From contig BQMF02000269.1 in assembly GCA_027922465.2 (NCBI GenBank), forward strand, positions 186,001-250,000: a DNA stretch of 64,000 nucleotides, in the 5' to 3' direction. Under the pieces are notes generated by a model. It was not told where the DNA came from, did no database searches, and saw only the letters and a program-made list of their open reading frames with translations. How positions within the stretch are numbered: the stretch's first letter is position 1; every line of letters begins with the position of its first letter. Made by a program: the position numbers and the translations under genes. The stretch is from Turritopsis dohrnii (Eukaryota; Cnidaria; Hydrozoa; Anthoathecata; Oceaniidae). Positions 30,784-42,506 of the stretch are shown here, in pieces.

Positions 30784-31964
30784 ATGGCAAGAAGACAGGA
30801 AGATTTCTTTTCTGAAGATGAATTAGATGCTATTTTTGCTGTAATTGACGATGACTTATTATCAAGAGGTGGAGAACTGGATGAGAATGGTACATCAGCT
30901 ATTGATGATATACCTACTAACTCTTCTGATGCTTCATATCCCTGTCAACAATGCAAAAAAGTCTGTATAAGCAAGCGTGGTCTTACTCGTCATGTGAAAT
31001 TCAAGCATGTTGAAAATACCGCTGTTTCCACTTCTAAATCTGCAGAGGAGATGCTACATCCTTTAATTTTTAAAAAGATTGTGGAAAAAAGTATTTCAAA
31101 ACTTGTGGAAGAGGGTTGCTATCCTGATAGTATGCTAAACGAAATTCAGAAATATCCTTGGATAAAATCAATCAGAGCTATCTATATTTGAAGGAACCTA
31201 TCTCATCATTTAATGGGGATACTGAGAAGTTTTTTCCCCACTTTTATAAATGTGTTTCCGAAGGAGCTGAACAGATATTTCCTGGGCTTAGCAAAAAATG
31301 CTCTGTGATCCTTGGTTTTGAAACTGCTAATCTTGTTATGGTTCATTTAACTGGTAAAAATTTCGAAGATGACACCCTTGATTTTAACTTCAAGGACAGT
31401 GAAAAGTTTTCGGAAAAAGAAAGATCCATTATTGCGTATTTGAGTGGATATGTATTCGGAACTATGTATCGCCGAATTCGTTTCAAGAAAACATCATCCT
31501 CTGTTTATAATCAACAATGTTTGTCAATTCTACTTGCTGGGAAATTTCAAGATAGCACCTGCTTAGCTGAGCACAAAATGGTCAACACTCGTGATCGAAA
31601 TAGACTTTGGAAAGTGACTGTTGATGTTATTAATATTTTTACTGTAGCTGAATTTACTTTCCAAATGGCTACCAAAAAGTGCATTACCAAGATTGACAGC
31701 AAGGAAATTCTAGAACATCTGATGACAGACACCTACATTCATGCATGTTTCTCTAAAATTAGAAACAGAGCTGACCCTGATATTAAAAAAGAAGTGTCAA
31801 TGAATTTGCTTGAGGATCTTCTCATGTTGTATATACGTACAAGAACGTTTTCTTTTGTGAAGGACAAACAGCAAATTCACAAAATGAAGTGTGACAAGAC
31901 AAGAGCCAAATCTTTACGTACTGACCTTAAGAAGTCATCAAACTTGGATAGTCAAGGGCATTGA
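30784..31964 (+). pseudogene. P-element second gene: C2H2 zinc-finger protein of unknown role
   Basis: ATG at 30784 (MARRQEDFFSEDELDAIFAV). Acidic N-terminus, then a C2H2 finger CQQCKKVCISKRGLTRHVKFKH near residue 60, then a lysine-rich linker. One frame change at about 31160-31190 (KYPWIKSIR to KEPISSFNGD). The rest includes FPGLSKKCSVILGFETANLV, FSEKERSIIAYLSGYVFG and a basic C-terminus ending at 31964. The IAYLSGYV motif resembles the 'domain-swap' helices of other transposase-associated proteins but I do not recognise the fold. Being inside the TIRs, it is probably part of the mobile unit; role (DNA binding, regulation) is inference. Confidence 0.75.
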
Positions 31965-32523
31965 ATGGATCTGGAAAAAGCAGCTATTTTTATAGCTACA
32001 CATTACATAAAAACACTATTTGGCGTAATGTCTTTTCCTTGCCTCTCCCTTTCTTTTTCCATTACACTTTTCAATTTTATTCATGAGATAATTGAGTGGA
32101 GCCTCCATGTTCATACTTTTATCAAACCAATGTATGGAATTTGATCAAAAATATGTACTTACATGAGATCATGAAACTATTATGTTGCACATTATAGGGG
32201 TAACAAAATTATTAATGAGATAAAGTTTCTCACAACAGAAGTACTTTAGTGTGGTTTTCAAAATGCGATTATCTCCGTTATGGATAGCTCTTATTGCAAC
32301 CAAAACATTCCAAAGAAAAATCAGCAACAAGAAATTTCTAAGGTATGCTCATGATTAAATCTGTAATAATAAGTAACCTTTTCATGACAAATGGGGGTAT
32401 ATATAGCTAGAAACCACAACATCTGAGGTAGCCAAAATATGTTTTTTAATAATGTGTGGCTTTAAAAAAAACCGTTTTTAGAGTTGTGGCCAGTAAAAGG
32501 CGTTTTTATCCAGTAAGATGAAT
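31965..32523. other. Spacer between the convergent P-element genes
   Basis: AT-rich 3' flank of both genes, no coding signal. Confidence 0.6.
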
Positions 32524-35477
32524 TCAGGATGTCTTGTTCTTCTTTCTGCATGGAACTGGTTCTTCAGATATATCGAAATCTATGGAATTTCCTCCTTCAA
32601 TCGGTCTAAATACTTTTAGATTCCTGATGGTGTTATCGTTGTAACCAAAGTCACGAACTGTTGGATTATCTTTTCTTGCACCCATTGACCGTTGTCGACC
32701 AAAATAATTCTCAAGTGGGTCTTGGCAAAATCTTTCATTAAGGACATACTTTACACCATTAGCCAGTAAATATTTGACCAATTCAACAACTGAATGCACC
32801 GTTATTCTGATCCCTTCGAATGTTTGCTTTGATTTGAACATATTGCTCCTGGCATTAGCTGTGAAATTACGATCTTCTATGGATTGCAACCACACTTCAA
32901 AAAATGGCAAAAACTCATTGATTAACCAGTTAAAGCGTTGATCTTGAAGTGAAGAAAATGGAAGCAGGAAAGGTTTTGACTTGTGAACACATTCAACAGC
33001 ATTACGTATGTTCATGATGTCGAAGAAACTATCCATCATAGAACAGAATGTTGCAGTACCAAACGCTTCTGGTGGCCCATAGTTATGTAGAACTTGACTG
33101 ACAGTTGAGCTGAGAACTTGTGCAGCTAGCTTGACATTAATAACTGAGTATGATGACAATTTGATGTGGTCATAGGTTAACTTTGGTAAGAGGTGTAGCC
33201 CACATTCACGATCTTCAGTAAACAAATCTGCAATGTGACTCCACAGAATGAAGAGACCATTATTCCACATGAACCTTGTGCATCGGCCTGAACCAGAGTT
33301 ATACAGACAATTTCTTGCAGTCTTGACTAAATGCGGTGCATCTGAGAAGAAGTAGATGTTTCGATCAGGATAATGTAAATTGATGGTCTTGTACACAACA
33401 CCAGCATCACCACAATCAGCAAAGCCAAAATGCATGCGAAAAAACTTTCGGTTTGGTGAAGCACCATCACAAGTTGTGGCTAGAACTTTTAGATCACACT
33501 GGAATTCGCAAATGCCCACAGCTTTCCAAAACAATGGGAATAACTGAATTGAATCTACTCCAGTTGTAGCAAAGTTGGCCAAAGTGAACTTTAATGGGTT
33601 AACAATACTGCGAAGCATAAATACAAGAACATGAGTGGCCAGTTCATCAACCTTCTTAAGTGTACCATAATTGACATTGATGTCACCCAGATCAACATAG
33701 CCAATTAATTCTCCTGTATGCTTATCCCATACCAAGCTTTCCTGTATTTTAACTTCGTCAAACAGAAGGACTATAAACTTCTCAACAGTACTGAATGATT
33801 GTGTTTTAGCTTTCAATTCAGAAATTATGCCTTTGTTGAAGCCTCGTTGAGGGCGGATGTAATTTTTATAGTCACGCCATCTCCGCTGACTTGGCAACAC
33901 CAAAAAGCCAGTACCAGTTTTCTCATTGTAACGAATATCTTCATATGCTGATGAAGATTTGGCAGCAAGAGCAAGGCAATAGCGAATGATCATTGGGTGG
34001 TATCGAACACCAGTTGATGTTGATGTTATGTACTTTTGCTGCTCTTCCCAGAAGAATTTCATAAAGGGCGAAACATTTCCTTCACCAAGAGCACTTGACA
34101 TATGGACCTCATGTCATTATTTAGTTCCGTGGTGACAGGTACAGATGATTTTTGAATTTCTGCGTTCAATTTTTCAATGTCAATTTTAAGGGATTTGATT
34201 TCAGCCCTTTGATTTTGAATTTTCAATTTGAGGCGTTCTGGTGAAGTTAATGAAATGGGTGCATTGAGCTTGGCTGGAATTAAGGTGGTGTCTGCTTTTC
34301 TCTTCAAAGATTTTCGAGATTTTTGTTTCACATTCTTTTGCATACTTTGACACTCATTGCACTGATCACCAGAATTTATCAACAGCATGCATGTAGGTGA
34401 ACGATCATATGCTGTCTGACATGTTTGTGACAACTGGTTTTCAGATGGGTTGAAAATTTTTGGAATAATGTGTTTGTGAAAGTCTTTAGGTGATAACAAT
34501 GTTGTTTCAGTATCCACTCCCAAACACAGTTGATATTGTGACAACAATGTTATGAGTTGGGAAAGTGTTATATTTTCAACAGATTGGAAATAGTCTTTAT
34601 ATATGCTATGATCAGTTGGAAGATTCCATCCAAATACTCTAATAATAAATGTTAGTGACTGTTGGACATATATTTCATGATGAGGAAGAAGGTGAACTTT
34701 GTCATGGTTGTAAATACTTATATATTGGCTATCAAACTCTGAATCTTGAATCTTCCACGAATCAGGGAGCTTCAGGTTTCTGATCCGGCTAACAAACTGA
34801 TCGTAGGATTTATAAAAAGATACTTTTGTATCTATGGCAGGAATTGTAGTAGATTCATATAGAATTTTTTTCGTTGCAATGATATCAGCAGATGGTCTGG
34901 GTGTTGAACTGGCAGATGGTATGCTTTTGACAGGAAGATTCAAGCTGGGAACAGATCCAGGGATTAAGGTGGTTCTTTTTGCATCTGATCATAAAGAAGA
35001 AATACTCAATACTCAATATTATGTGTTACTCAACCAAATTTTTAACAAAAACAATTTTCTGTTTTATTATTAATATGTGCAAAGAATAAATATGCTTAGA
35101 CTTACATATATATTATATATACATATATATTTTCTAGCTGTGGCTGTCTATATGTATATGTTTTTCATGTTTTGTTTGTAAACCCTTGGTAAATATAAAT
35201 TGAGAAGAAGAAATCGTTGAAATTACTGAACTGCACTATACTTACTTCTTCTTAATTGCTTCTCTTCGAAATGACGTTCACATATATTAATATTTCTTTT
35301 CTGAATTTGCTCCTTCAATGATTTGTCAACAACCCTGTCTCTAGTTACAATATCGATCCATTTAGATCGTAAATTACTACTATACTCTTCGTCTCCACGA
35401 GGAACACGAAATATAGCAATCCCCTGTGTATATCTTGAGCTAGAACAGCCAAATATAGAGCAATTAGCACCAGGCAT
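32524..35477 (-). pseudogene. THAP-P-element transposase, one intron, one frameshift
   Basis: Exon 1 from ATG 35477: THAP zinc finger MPGANCSIFGCSSSR, FRVPRG, W, CERHF, ending at a GTAAGT donor near 35243. Exon 2 from an acceptor near 34983: LIPGSVPSLNLPVKS, the usual THAP-distal motif, then a helical region and a coiled coil (LKIQNQRAEIKSLKIDIEKL). A 1-nt loss near 34085 splits the frame; the second part (34101-32524, 525 codons) holds the RNase H-like core with LLFDEVKIQE, a long insertion with TCDGASPNRKF, FFSDAPHLVKTARN, and the C-terminal CQDPLENYFGRQR and DNPTVRDFGYN motifs of the P-element family. Homologous to THAP9. Cuts the element at its TIRs using GTP in known P elements. Confidence 0.9.
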
Positions 35478-35635
35478 GCTGAGTTTACTAAGAGAACTTA
35501 ATTTTTCCCGCCTGATGTTGAATTTCTTTGCACCATAAAAAAGCATGGGCTCTAGTTTCTTGCGGTACCCGACTTTTTCAAATAAAGCGGCCCGCAACGG
35601 CCCGTTTTCCAGACTACTCTTTTCTTGTGACTATG

Positions 35636-35923
35636 AACAGGTAAATTAACTTTGTGCACATAGTTGGAGTCTCCATCACCTTTTTCTGTCTTTTGCCATT
35701 CGCACCAACTGTTCAGCCATGTAGCTTTGTCAGGAAAGTCGGAACAATGATACAGAACTGCACATATATTTTTCTTCAATTGATAAAATTCTTTTTCTTC
35801 ATTTAATTGGAAGATAGAAGCGGCACCCCTGATGGCCATCCTTAAATAATTTCTGTCAGCTTTCCTTCCACTTTTGGTCACCATGTTTTTGCGGAGTGTA
35901 GCTTTTTGCGGAATGAAGCTCAT
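35636..35923 (-). pseudogene. Mutator-like transposase pseudogene, upstream part
   Basis: ATG 35923: MSFIPQKATLRKNMVTKSGR, then RMAIRGAASIFQLNE, LYHCSDFPDKATWLNSWCEW, YVHKVNLPV at the P-element border. LYHC..........W C.W and YVHK.NLP are found in the metazoan Mutator-like domain family. The first 35 bases or so overlap the dispersed repeat at 35875-35995, so the ATG may not be original. Confidence 0.68.
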
Positions 35924-35995
35924 TTCGCAAGATCAAATACTGTCATCAAAATACTAACAGAGAGATGCATTCGACTGCCGTCAATCGCTGGAATT
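35875..35995. repeat. Dispersed repeat, copy 2 (partner at 21945-22085)
   Basis: See the partner; about 80 per cent similar by eye with small indels. Confidence 0.6.
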
Positions 35996-36040
35996 TCTTA
36001 CAGGACATACCAAAAATCTTAATTTTCTTGCTTACCTTTA

Positions 36041-37934
36041 ATTTTTGCTTTGAGGTTTGTCATGAACTTCAAACTGGGAAACTGCAAATTCAACATTGCA
36101 AGTTGAACATTTATAGCTGAGAATATTACTTGTTGATACGTTTGAAAATTTAGTTTTAGATCAAAGCTTCGGAAAGTTGTGCATCTCTGCTGTGTATCTA
36201 TCTGTCAGGAATAATCTTTAAGCCATGTTTATTCAAGTCATGTTTATTCAAGTTGGTGTTGTATTTTGATCCACTTAACTGTTTTTATATCCACACACAA
36301 CACAACACAAGACATAACAGTCCAATGATAATGATAAAATCTAATGTTACTTTTGTTGTCCCACAAAATTTTATTCATAATAATAGGTCCCTTTAGAGAT
36401 TTACTACCCATTTTGAATTCTTATTGCAAGCTTATTATTGTTCATGGGAAATGATTTGCACGCTCCGTATGTATATATAAACTTTTATGCTGACAGGGAA
36501 TGTGTGTGCAGAAAAAATTGGCTTTGATAATTTCTAATAACGTCAATGCAATGAGACATCAAAACAGTATACATCATCATGATGGAATTTGTCTATTTAA
36601 AAGAGTACAATCTTAGTTCCCTTTTGTGATCAACAACAAAAAATGTAGACAAGATATATCCATCAATATTGAAAAACATTCTCTGATTTGGAATTCAATA
36701 TCAGTAAACTCTGTTGTAGTATTTACATTTATACGTGTGTCTGGGTGAAACTTTATAACTACCAGAGAAATAACTTATAATAATTTATGAATTAAGACGA
36801 ATCACTATATATGGTCGTGGAATATCTAGTGTGTATACTTGAAACAATGGAACGCTGAACCAAGATAGGAGTAACAAATGTGACATATCTGGCATTTCCA
36901 GCATATGTGACGTTTCAGGGGATTTTGATAACAAATGATAAAACATTCATTTTCGTTGTTTCGTTGTTTTCGTTTTTTGTTTTTTTTTGCTTTCGAAAAA
37001 ACGTTTAAACGTTTTTACATAAAAAAAGATGAAAATGATTTTTAAGTTTTGTTTACAAAAAGCATTCTCAATTACTCATAGTTTTAAGTTAGAATTTAAA
37101 TCTTGGAATACAGTTTAATCCATAATACATAATGTCAGTAATAACTAGTGGCTGTAATTCGTTATTAAAATCAGTTGCTTTCTTGTAAATCCTCGGGGAA
37201 AAGTTTCATGTTTATTTTCGTAAAGATGTATTTTCACTCGGCGAAAGGCGTTGAAAATGGATAATTTTTACAGAAAATGTCAGATCTGCGAAAACCTTAA
37301 TTATTCTTTTTTTAAGAGACTTCACAACGTTTTTAGTTATCTTTATAGACTTCATTTTGATAATATTTTAAGGTTCTGTGAGGAACTGATGAATGATGTG
37401 CGCGATTGAATAAAAAATCAGTACGCTCATACGCATCCACAGCAATTGATATGGAAACCGGCCTTTAGTGTCGTCTTCCTAGCTAACAGCTGCCAAAGTC
37501 ACTGCCCACCGACTATGAGTGAAAGTGATTATTGTGTTCAGTGTCTGGTCTTCTTTTAAGAGTTTTAAGAATTAAATATCGTTTTTTAGGTTCTTTTTGA
37601 ACTTTCTTAACTTTATGTTTACTGTGGAGCAACCTGAAAGTAAAAAATTCAAGTTCTAAAACAATAAAACGTTTTTAACAATAAACGTTTTTAATGTTAA
37701 AGATGAGGGTACCTTAACGGCCAATCCTAAACTTAGGTCTCCATTTGAAATTTCAAAATTAATGACATCAATGCCGATATTGTAGATTTGAAATTTGAAT
37801 CTCTGAGACCTGAAATTGGTTTCTCAGATCTGAAATTGGTTTTTCAGATCTGAAATCTGTTCTGAGACATTAATGCTAAAGCTCATTCAAAGCCGTGAAA
37901 GCATTCCAAACTGAGAAATGTTCATCTACGTCTT
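36041..37934. other. No gene seen; short tandem motif near 37795-37865
   Basis: Almost 1.9 kb of AT-rich DNA. A motif close to TCTCAGATCTGAAATTGGTT is repeated about three times with changes at 37795-37865, and T-rich runs lie near 36950-36990. Nothing coding. Confidence 0.55.
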
Positions 37935-39126
37935 ATGATAGCTACCTCACTTCAAAACAAAATGGCAGCTTTGGAAGAGATTGCCGATGTAGAACATGCC
38001 AAAACATTCGTAAAACGTGGTGAAACACATCGGAATACCGCAGAGTTTTATAAATCATTGTATAGTGGACAATGCAGCATTAGTAAAAGAAGTATGAGGA
38101 GATTTTGCAAAGCTCATAATATCACTAGGTTGACAGATGAAGAACTTGACATGATTGTTGCTGACCATATTAACACTTTTGGTAATCATTATGGCAGATG
38201 TATGATGCAGGGTAGCATACGTTCTAACTTTCAGGAGTTGTTTCACAGAGGAGAATATCAAAATCTATGCAAAGAATAGCTCCAGAAACAAGATATTTTG
38301 GACCAAACTAATCCAGTTCCATACTTTGCTCCGTATTTTGGATACAAAATACACATGGATCAAAATGAAAAGATTGGACAAGATATAGGTTGTGCACATG
38401 TTGCTGCCATTGATGGATGTTCTCGAATGATTTGTATCAATGGAAGTGAAAAAACCTATTTTAATATATGAATATGTTTTCAGACCAGCTCTATTACAAT
38501 ATGTTTTATGGGAGCAACTACGCGTTGACCATGGCCAAGAGTTTAGTCTATGTATATTTGTTAAGGAACTTTCAAAATCCCATCGAAAGAACATTTACAG
38601 ATCACCTTGGAAACAAACCCCATCAACAAGAAACTGTACGATTGAAAGATTTTGGCCTGAACTTAACAGAAGGGTTAACTATCCTGTAAAGAGAGCATTT
38701 CTGGAAATAATTGAAGACTATGATTGTGACACTAATGATCCAATATTTAAGTATTGCGTTTCCTGGTTGTGTAATTATGTAATCAGTGATGCAGCCACGA
38801 TGCTCATAAATTCATGGAATTATCATAGAATTCCTGGAGCGCAAGGTTGTGTCCCCATTGAAAATATACGCGCCACAAAAAATACTGCCCCTTTAACTGA
38901 AGGTCTTGTACCAACCACACCAGAGGCTGTAAAAATGTATGAAGAGTTAGAAGGCAATTTATCTCGAGACGCATCGTTTGGAATAGATTCCCCGGCGACT
39001 ACTGAACACGCGTACCAATCGCAGCATCATTTATTTACAGAAAATGAACCTAGTGGACTAGAACTTTTTTGCCACATTGTTCACATTGTTCCACCAGAGA
39101 CGCTTTACGTATGTTTTATGAGCTGA
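37935..39126 (+). pseudogene. Integrase-core (DDE, rve-like) protein, decayed
   Basis: Helix-turn-helix-like N-terminus (SISKRSMRRFCKAHNITRLT), a stop at 38277-38279, then FGYKIHMDQNEK and HVAAIDGCSRMI (first D), a frame change near 38440, RVDHGQEFSL (second D) near 38523, IERFWPELNRRVNYPVKRAF (E) near 38642, then SWNYHRIPG..GCVP..N and an acidic tail. This core type (MDQNEK, VDHG.E, ER.W.E.N.RVNYP) is common in cnidarian and other invertebrate genomes as single-domain integrase-like genes. Origin (Ginger-like transposon or LTR-derived) not settled. One stop and one shift. Confidence 0.78.
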
Positions 39127-39420
39127 CAGTTTCTCTATGATCTAAACATTTATTTTGCAGAGCTTCATACTCATATGTTGAATTTTGTTATAGGAGTTCT
39201 TCAACGCCTTCCGTTCATTAAAGAAAAATATATCACTTGTTAGTTTGTATCACAAAATGAAGTCGATCTTTTTCAAACAGGAAACTTATAATAAAAAAAG
39301 TGCAAATCGTGCAATTATATCAAAGTAAAACAGCTGATATTACAAAAAGAGAAAAAGAACCAACGATAAAACGAAAGATAGAGAAAAATAGCATGCAAAG
39401 GTTAATCATTTAAACAAAGC
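39127..39420. other. No gene seen
   Basis: Short AT-rich gap before the LINE 5' region. Confidence 0.5.
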
Positions 39421-39465
39421 AAAGTGTTAACAAAAATATTTTGTCTATGTTTTTTATTTCACAAT

Positions 39466-39828
39466 ATGGCGGACATGCAGACGGACGTGAACACGCAAGA
39501 TTTAACTGATCTTTTAAGTATCGATGTTGTCAATAATATTGACCAAAATCTAAATGTGGTAGTTGATAAATGTTCTATCAATAATTGTGAAAATCTTATA
39601 CAAGATAAATATGTCGATTTTAAATTGGCAAAGATGAAAAATGAATTATTTCAAGATCTGAAGGAGTCGCTAACAGATTCTGTGAAAATGGAAATGCGTA
39701 AGTTTCGTCGAAACAACGAATTAATCAATATTACATGGATTGATTCTGACAAGTATGTCGAATTTTTGGAAAAGGAGATTTTATTCTTGAAAAAAGAGAT
39801 GGATTCCAAAAATGCTATTTTTGATTTA
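39466..39828 (+). pseudogene. Esterase-type LINE, 5' segment (ORF1 N-terminus)
   Basis: ATG 39466 (MADMQTDVNTQDLTDLL), Cys-rich CSINNCENLIQ, then KYVEFLEKEILFLKKEMDSK coiled-coil-like segment, up to the Helitron border. Removing 39829-42506 joins GATTTA to TTTTTAAAG and keeps the frame (IFDL-FLKNSLTHKDQ), which shows that the sequence at 42507 is its continuation. Confidence 0.8.
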
Positions 39829-42506
39829 TCTTATTATACTAATTCGCGATTGTGCATCCGGTTTTTATTTTAGAGAGTGACATATTTGTTTTTTTTTCAC
39901 GGTCAAATCCTTCTTATTTTTTCCCTTTTTGTCGTAAAGCCACGAAGAAGTGAGAGACACTTTTTTTGATTTTCCGCGATTAGTATATGCTCCTCCGTTT
40001 TGTTATTTTTGGTTTGCGCAGTGGAAATCAGCCGAAAAACGTCTTTGGAGGAGTGCGAGCAATGCAATTTCTTCGTTCGAAATTTGTCAACGATGATTTC
40101 GTGAGCAAGAAACTTCGCGAAGAAGACGTGTTTCTTTTTGTATACGAATATTTTAATTTAAATTTGATTGTTTTAGGCAGCAAATCGACGAAAGAACTGA
40201 CGAAGAAACACAGGTTTGTATGCACGAAGGTATTGTTATTATTATAAAACGTTTTATTATCGTGTTTATTGCTAAAAGAACACGGGTTAGTTGTTTGTTT
40301 ACAATGAAAAATTTTAGATTAATAAAAGAACAGGTATAACCACATGCTTAGGTGAGTTTTTAAACAGATGTTGTTTTTTATATATAGGTTTTTTCAGAGG
40401 AAAACGAAACGAAGAACGAGATGAAGAAAGTCTATTTTTATTTTACGAGCTGTTTACGTATTTCTTTTTATAGTTATCATTATCATTATCGCAGTTGTTT
40501 TCACGAAGAAACACAGGTTTGTATACATACGAAGGTATTGTTATTATGAAACTGTTTATTGTTTAACTTTTACTGTTATTGTATTTTAGATTAATAAAAG
40601 AACAGGCAGCAGCATGTGTGTAAGTGATTAGTTAGCAAGTGATTAGTGCGTAGGTGAGTTTTTGAACAGATGTTTGTTTTTTTCATATATAGGTTTTTTC
40701 AGATGAAAACCAAACGAAGAACGAGTGGAAGAAAGTCGTGCTGATTTTACGAATTTCTTTTTATAGTTATCAAATAGTTATGGGAGTGCAGCAGTACAGA
40801 AGTAGTGTAGATGAAGTTGAAGAAAGGATGATGTTTATTTTGGTGAAAATGGTTTTACTTTTTTTCGGTGGAAAATTGTTTGGAAAAGATATAAAGTAAT
40901 ATACGTAAGTACATGAGTCAAACGGATTTAATAAATGCAGCGTTAAAAGAGAATAAAAACAGAGTTAAAACGATCAAATCATAAGGATGCAGGTCCTACA
41001 CGAGCAGTTACTGATTTGTTTTGGTAACGAACTGTTCCTCATTTTATTTATTTCAAAATGGCTCCACAGTTATGAAGTTACGAAGAAAGCATTTTTATGT
41101 CTTTCACTGTATAAAAATGGTAGTGAAATTGCAGTAGAAAACAAATAGAAAGTGTATGTTTACAATAGGAAAGTATGCTGGAAAGTTAATCGAGTGTTAT
41201 TAATTTGTTTACAGGTATGAAATATAGAAAGTAAAAGAGTTTAGAAGTGTTTGATAATGGCTACAGAACATATGATCAATATTGATATTGTTTACTGTCA
41301 TGATGATTGATGTGAATTGGTATTGAAAGGTAAAGTTAAGATAGTATCTATTTAGTTATAACACAGTTAGTATAAGTGGATAGATAAAGGATAAGAGGGA
41401 TGTTTACTGTTGTGTTTTGAATTTTCCACCGCAGACAGGAGCTTTGAACTGGAAATAAAAAATGGCTCCACGAATGTTTTCAATGTTAAAAATTTTTCAG
41501 CTATACTAATTCTGTCATTACGTTTGTGTTTTTAATTATTATTTTTAAGGTTAATATATTTTCAAAGTTTCTTTTACTTTGTTTTGTTTTTCTTTAGATT
41601 TCGTCATGGCATGATTAGGTTTTTTGTATGTTTTTTGAATGTTTTCATCTGTTAAGTAGAAATGAGAGAAGAATGGATTATGTAATTTAAATGACTGTGC
41701 AATGAAACTATCCTACAAAAAATAAGCGTTGTTGGCTGTATTTTTCTTAAGTTTATATTTTATCGCGTTTATGCATATTTTGTGTTAATGGTAATCGTAC
41801 TATGCCTAGGTATATAACTTTGGCTGTATGATTTTATTTGCGACTTTTTATCTTCTGTGTAAATTTTTGTTCTTAGTTATTGTTTTTAGGATAAATGCGT
41901 ACTTAAATTTCCTTCTTTTTTTTTTTTTTTTTTTTTTCGGTATTACAATTGAAATATTATTCTTTTAGGCAATAATTAAAAAAGCACAAAGAAATGAAAC
42001 TCATGGTTTTAATCATGATGTTGATGGTTTTGGGAAGAACTAAATATATCATTTCAAAAATTCATTAATGGTTGCAGTCCAGTAGTAACTTTTGAACAAA
42101 AGAAAAAGTTGGAAGGTATCATTTTTGTAATATTATTCAATGTTTGGTTTTGTATGTCTGGGTAAACGGTTCTGAGTTATATATTGCGTTTTTTTACATT
42201 AAAGTTACTTCTCTTCTGCGTATGAATATATATTCTGAGCCATGTTGCTATTTGTTTCTGTTTTAAATTTTCTGAATGTAAGAAATGAATTAAAAAATTA
42301 ATGCCTGAAAAGAAACTTTTGCAAGAGTTAAATTCTGCGACACAACGCATACTGAACAAGGGTGACGAGCGACGCCGTCTGGGATGTTTTTGAGTTGCGA
42401 TTCTATGATTTATTTTTTCATCATGGGGTACGTACACGGGAATGGTGGATTTGACCTAATGTTTTCGAAGTTAAGTTCGGTAAAAAGTTTTTACCCGGGA
42501 TACTAG
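39829..42506 (+). mobile_element. Non-autonomous Helitron, copy 1
   Basis: 2,678 bp inserted between A and T. Begins TCTTATTATACTAATTCGCG and ends with the palindrome GGTAAAAAGTTTTTACC, then CGGGATACTAG: the hairpin plus CTAG terminus diagnostic of Helitrons. No Rep or helicase coding. Contains a poly-T run (about 41917-41937) and an internal duplication. Same family as 45443-47749 and 59890-62124. Confidence 0.9.
40190..40740 (+). repeat. Internal tandem duplication in Helitron copy 1
   Basis: A unit running from GAAGAAACACAGGTTTGTA through TTAATAAAAGAACAGG to AACGAAGAACGAG occurs at 40190-40435 and again, diverged, at 40500-40735. Copy 3 has it once. Confidence 0.65.

Larger units (their letters stand above)
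30669..35635. mobile_element. P element with two convergent genes
   Basis: 4,967 bp. Terminal inverted repeats of about 38 bp: left CGTAGTCACAAGAAAAAGAA then TAGTCTGGAAAATGCGGCC; the right end is the inverse with few differences. Target duplication AACAGGT (30662-30668, 35636-35642; P elements make about 8 bp). It carries a plus-strand C2H2-finger gene and a minus-strand THAP/P-transposase gene, converging on an AT-rich spacer. Each gene has only one visible frameshift, so the copy is recently inactivated. Confidence 0.9.

Noticed and set aside
41917..41937. Long poly-T as a LINE or processed-pseudogene tail
   Set aside because: It lies inside Helitron copy 1 with no adjoining retro-copied sequence.
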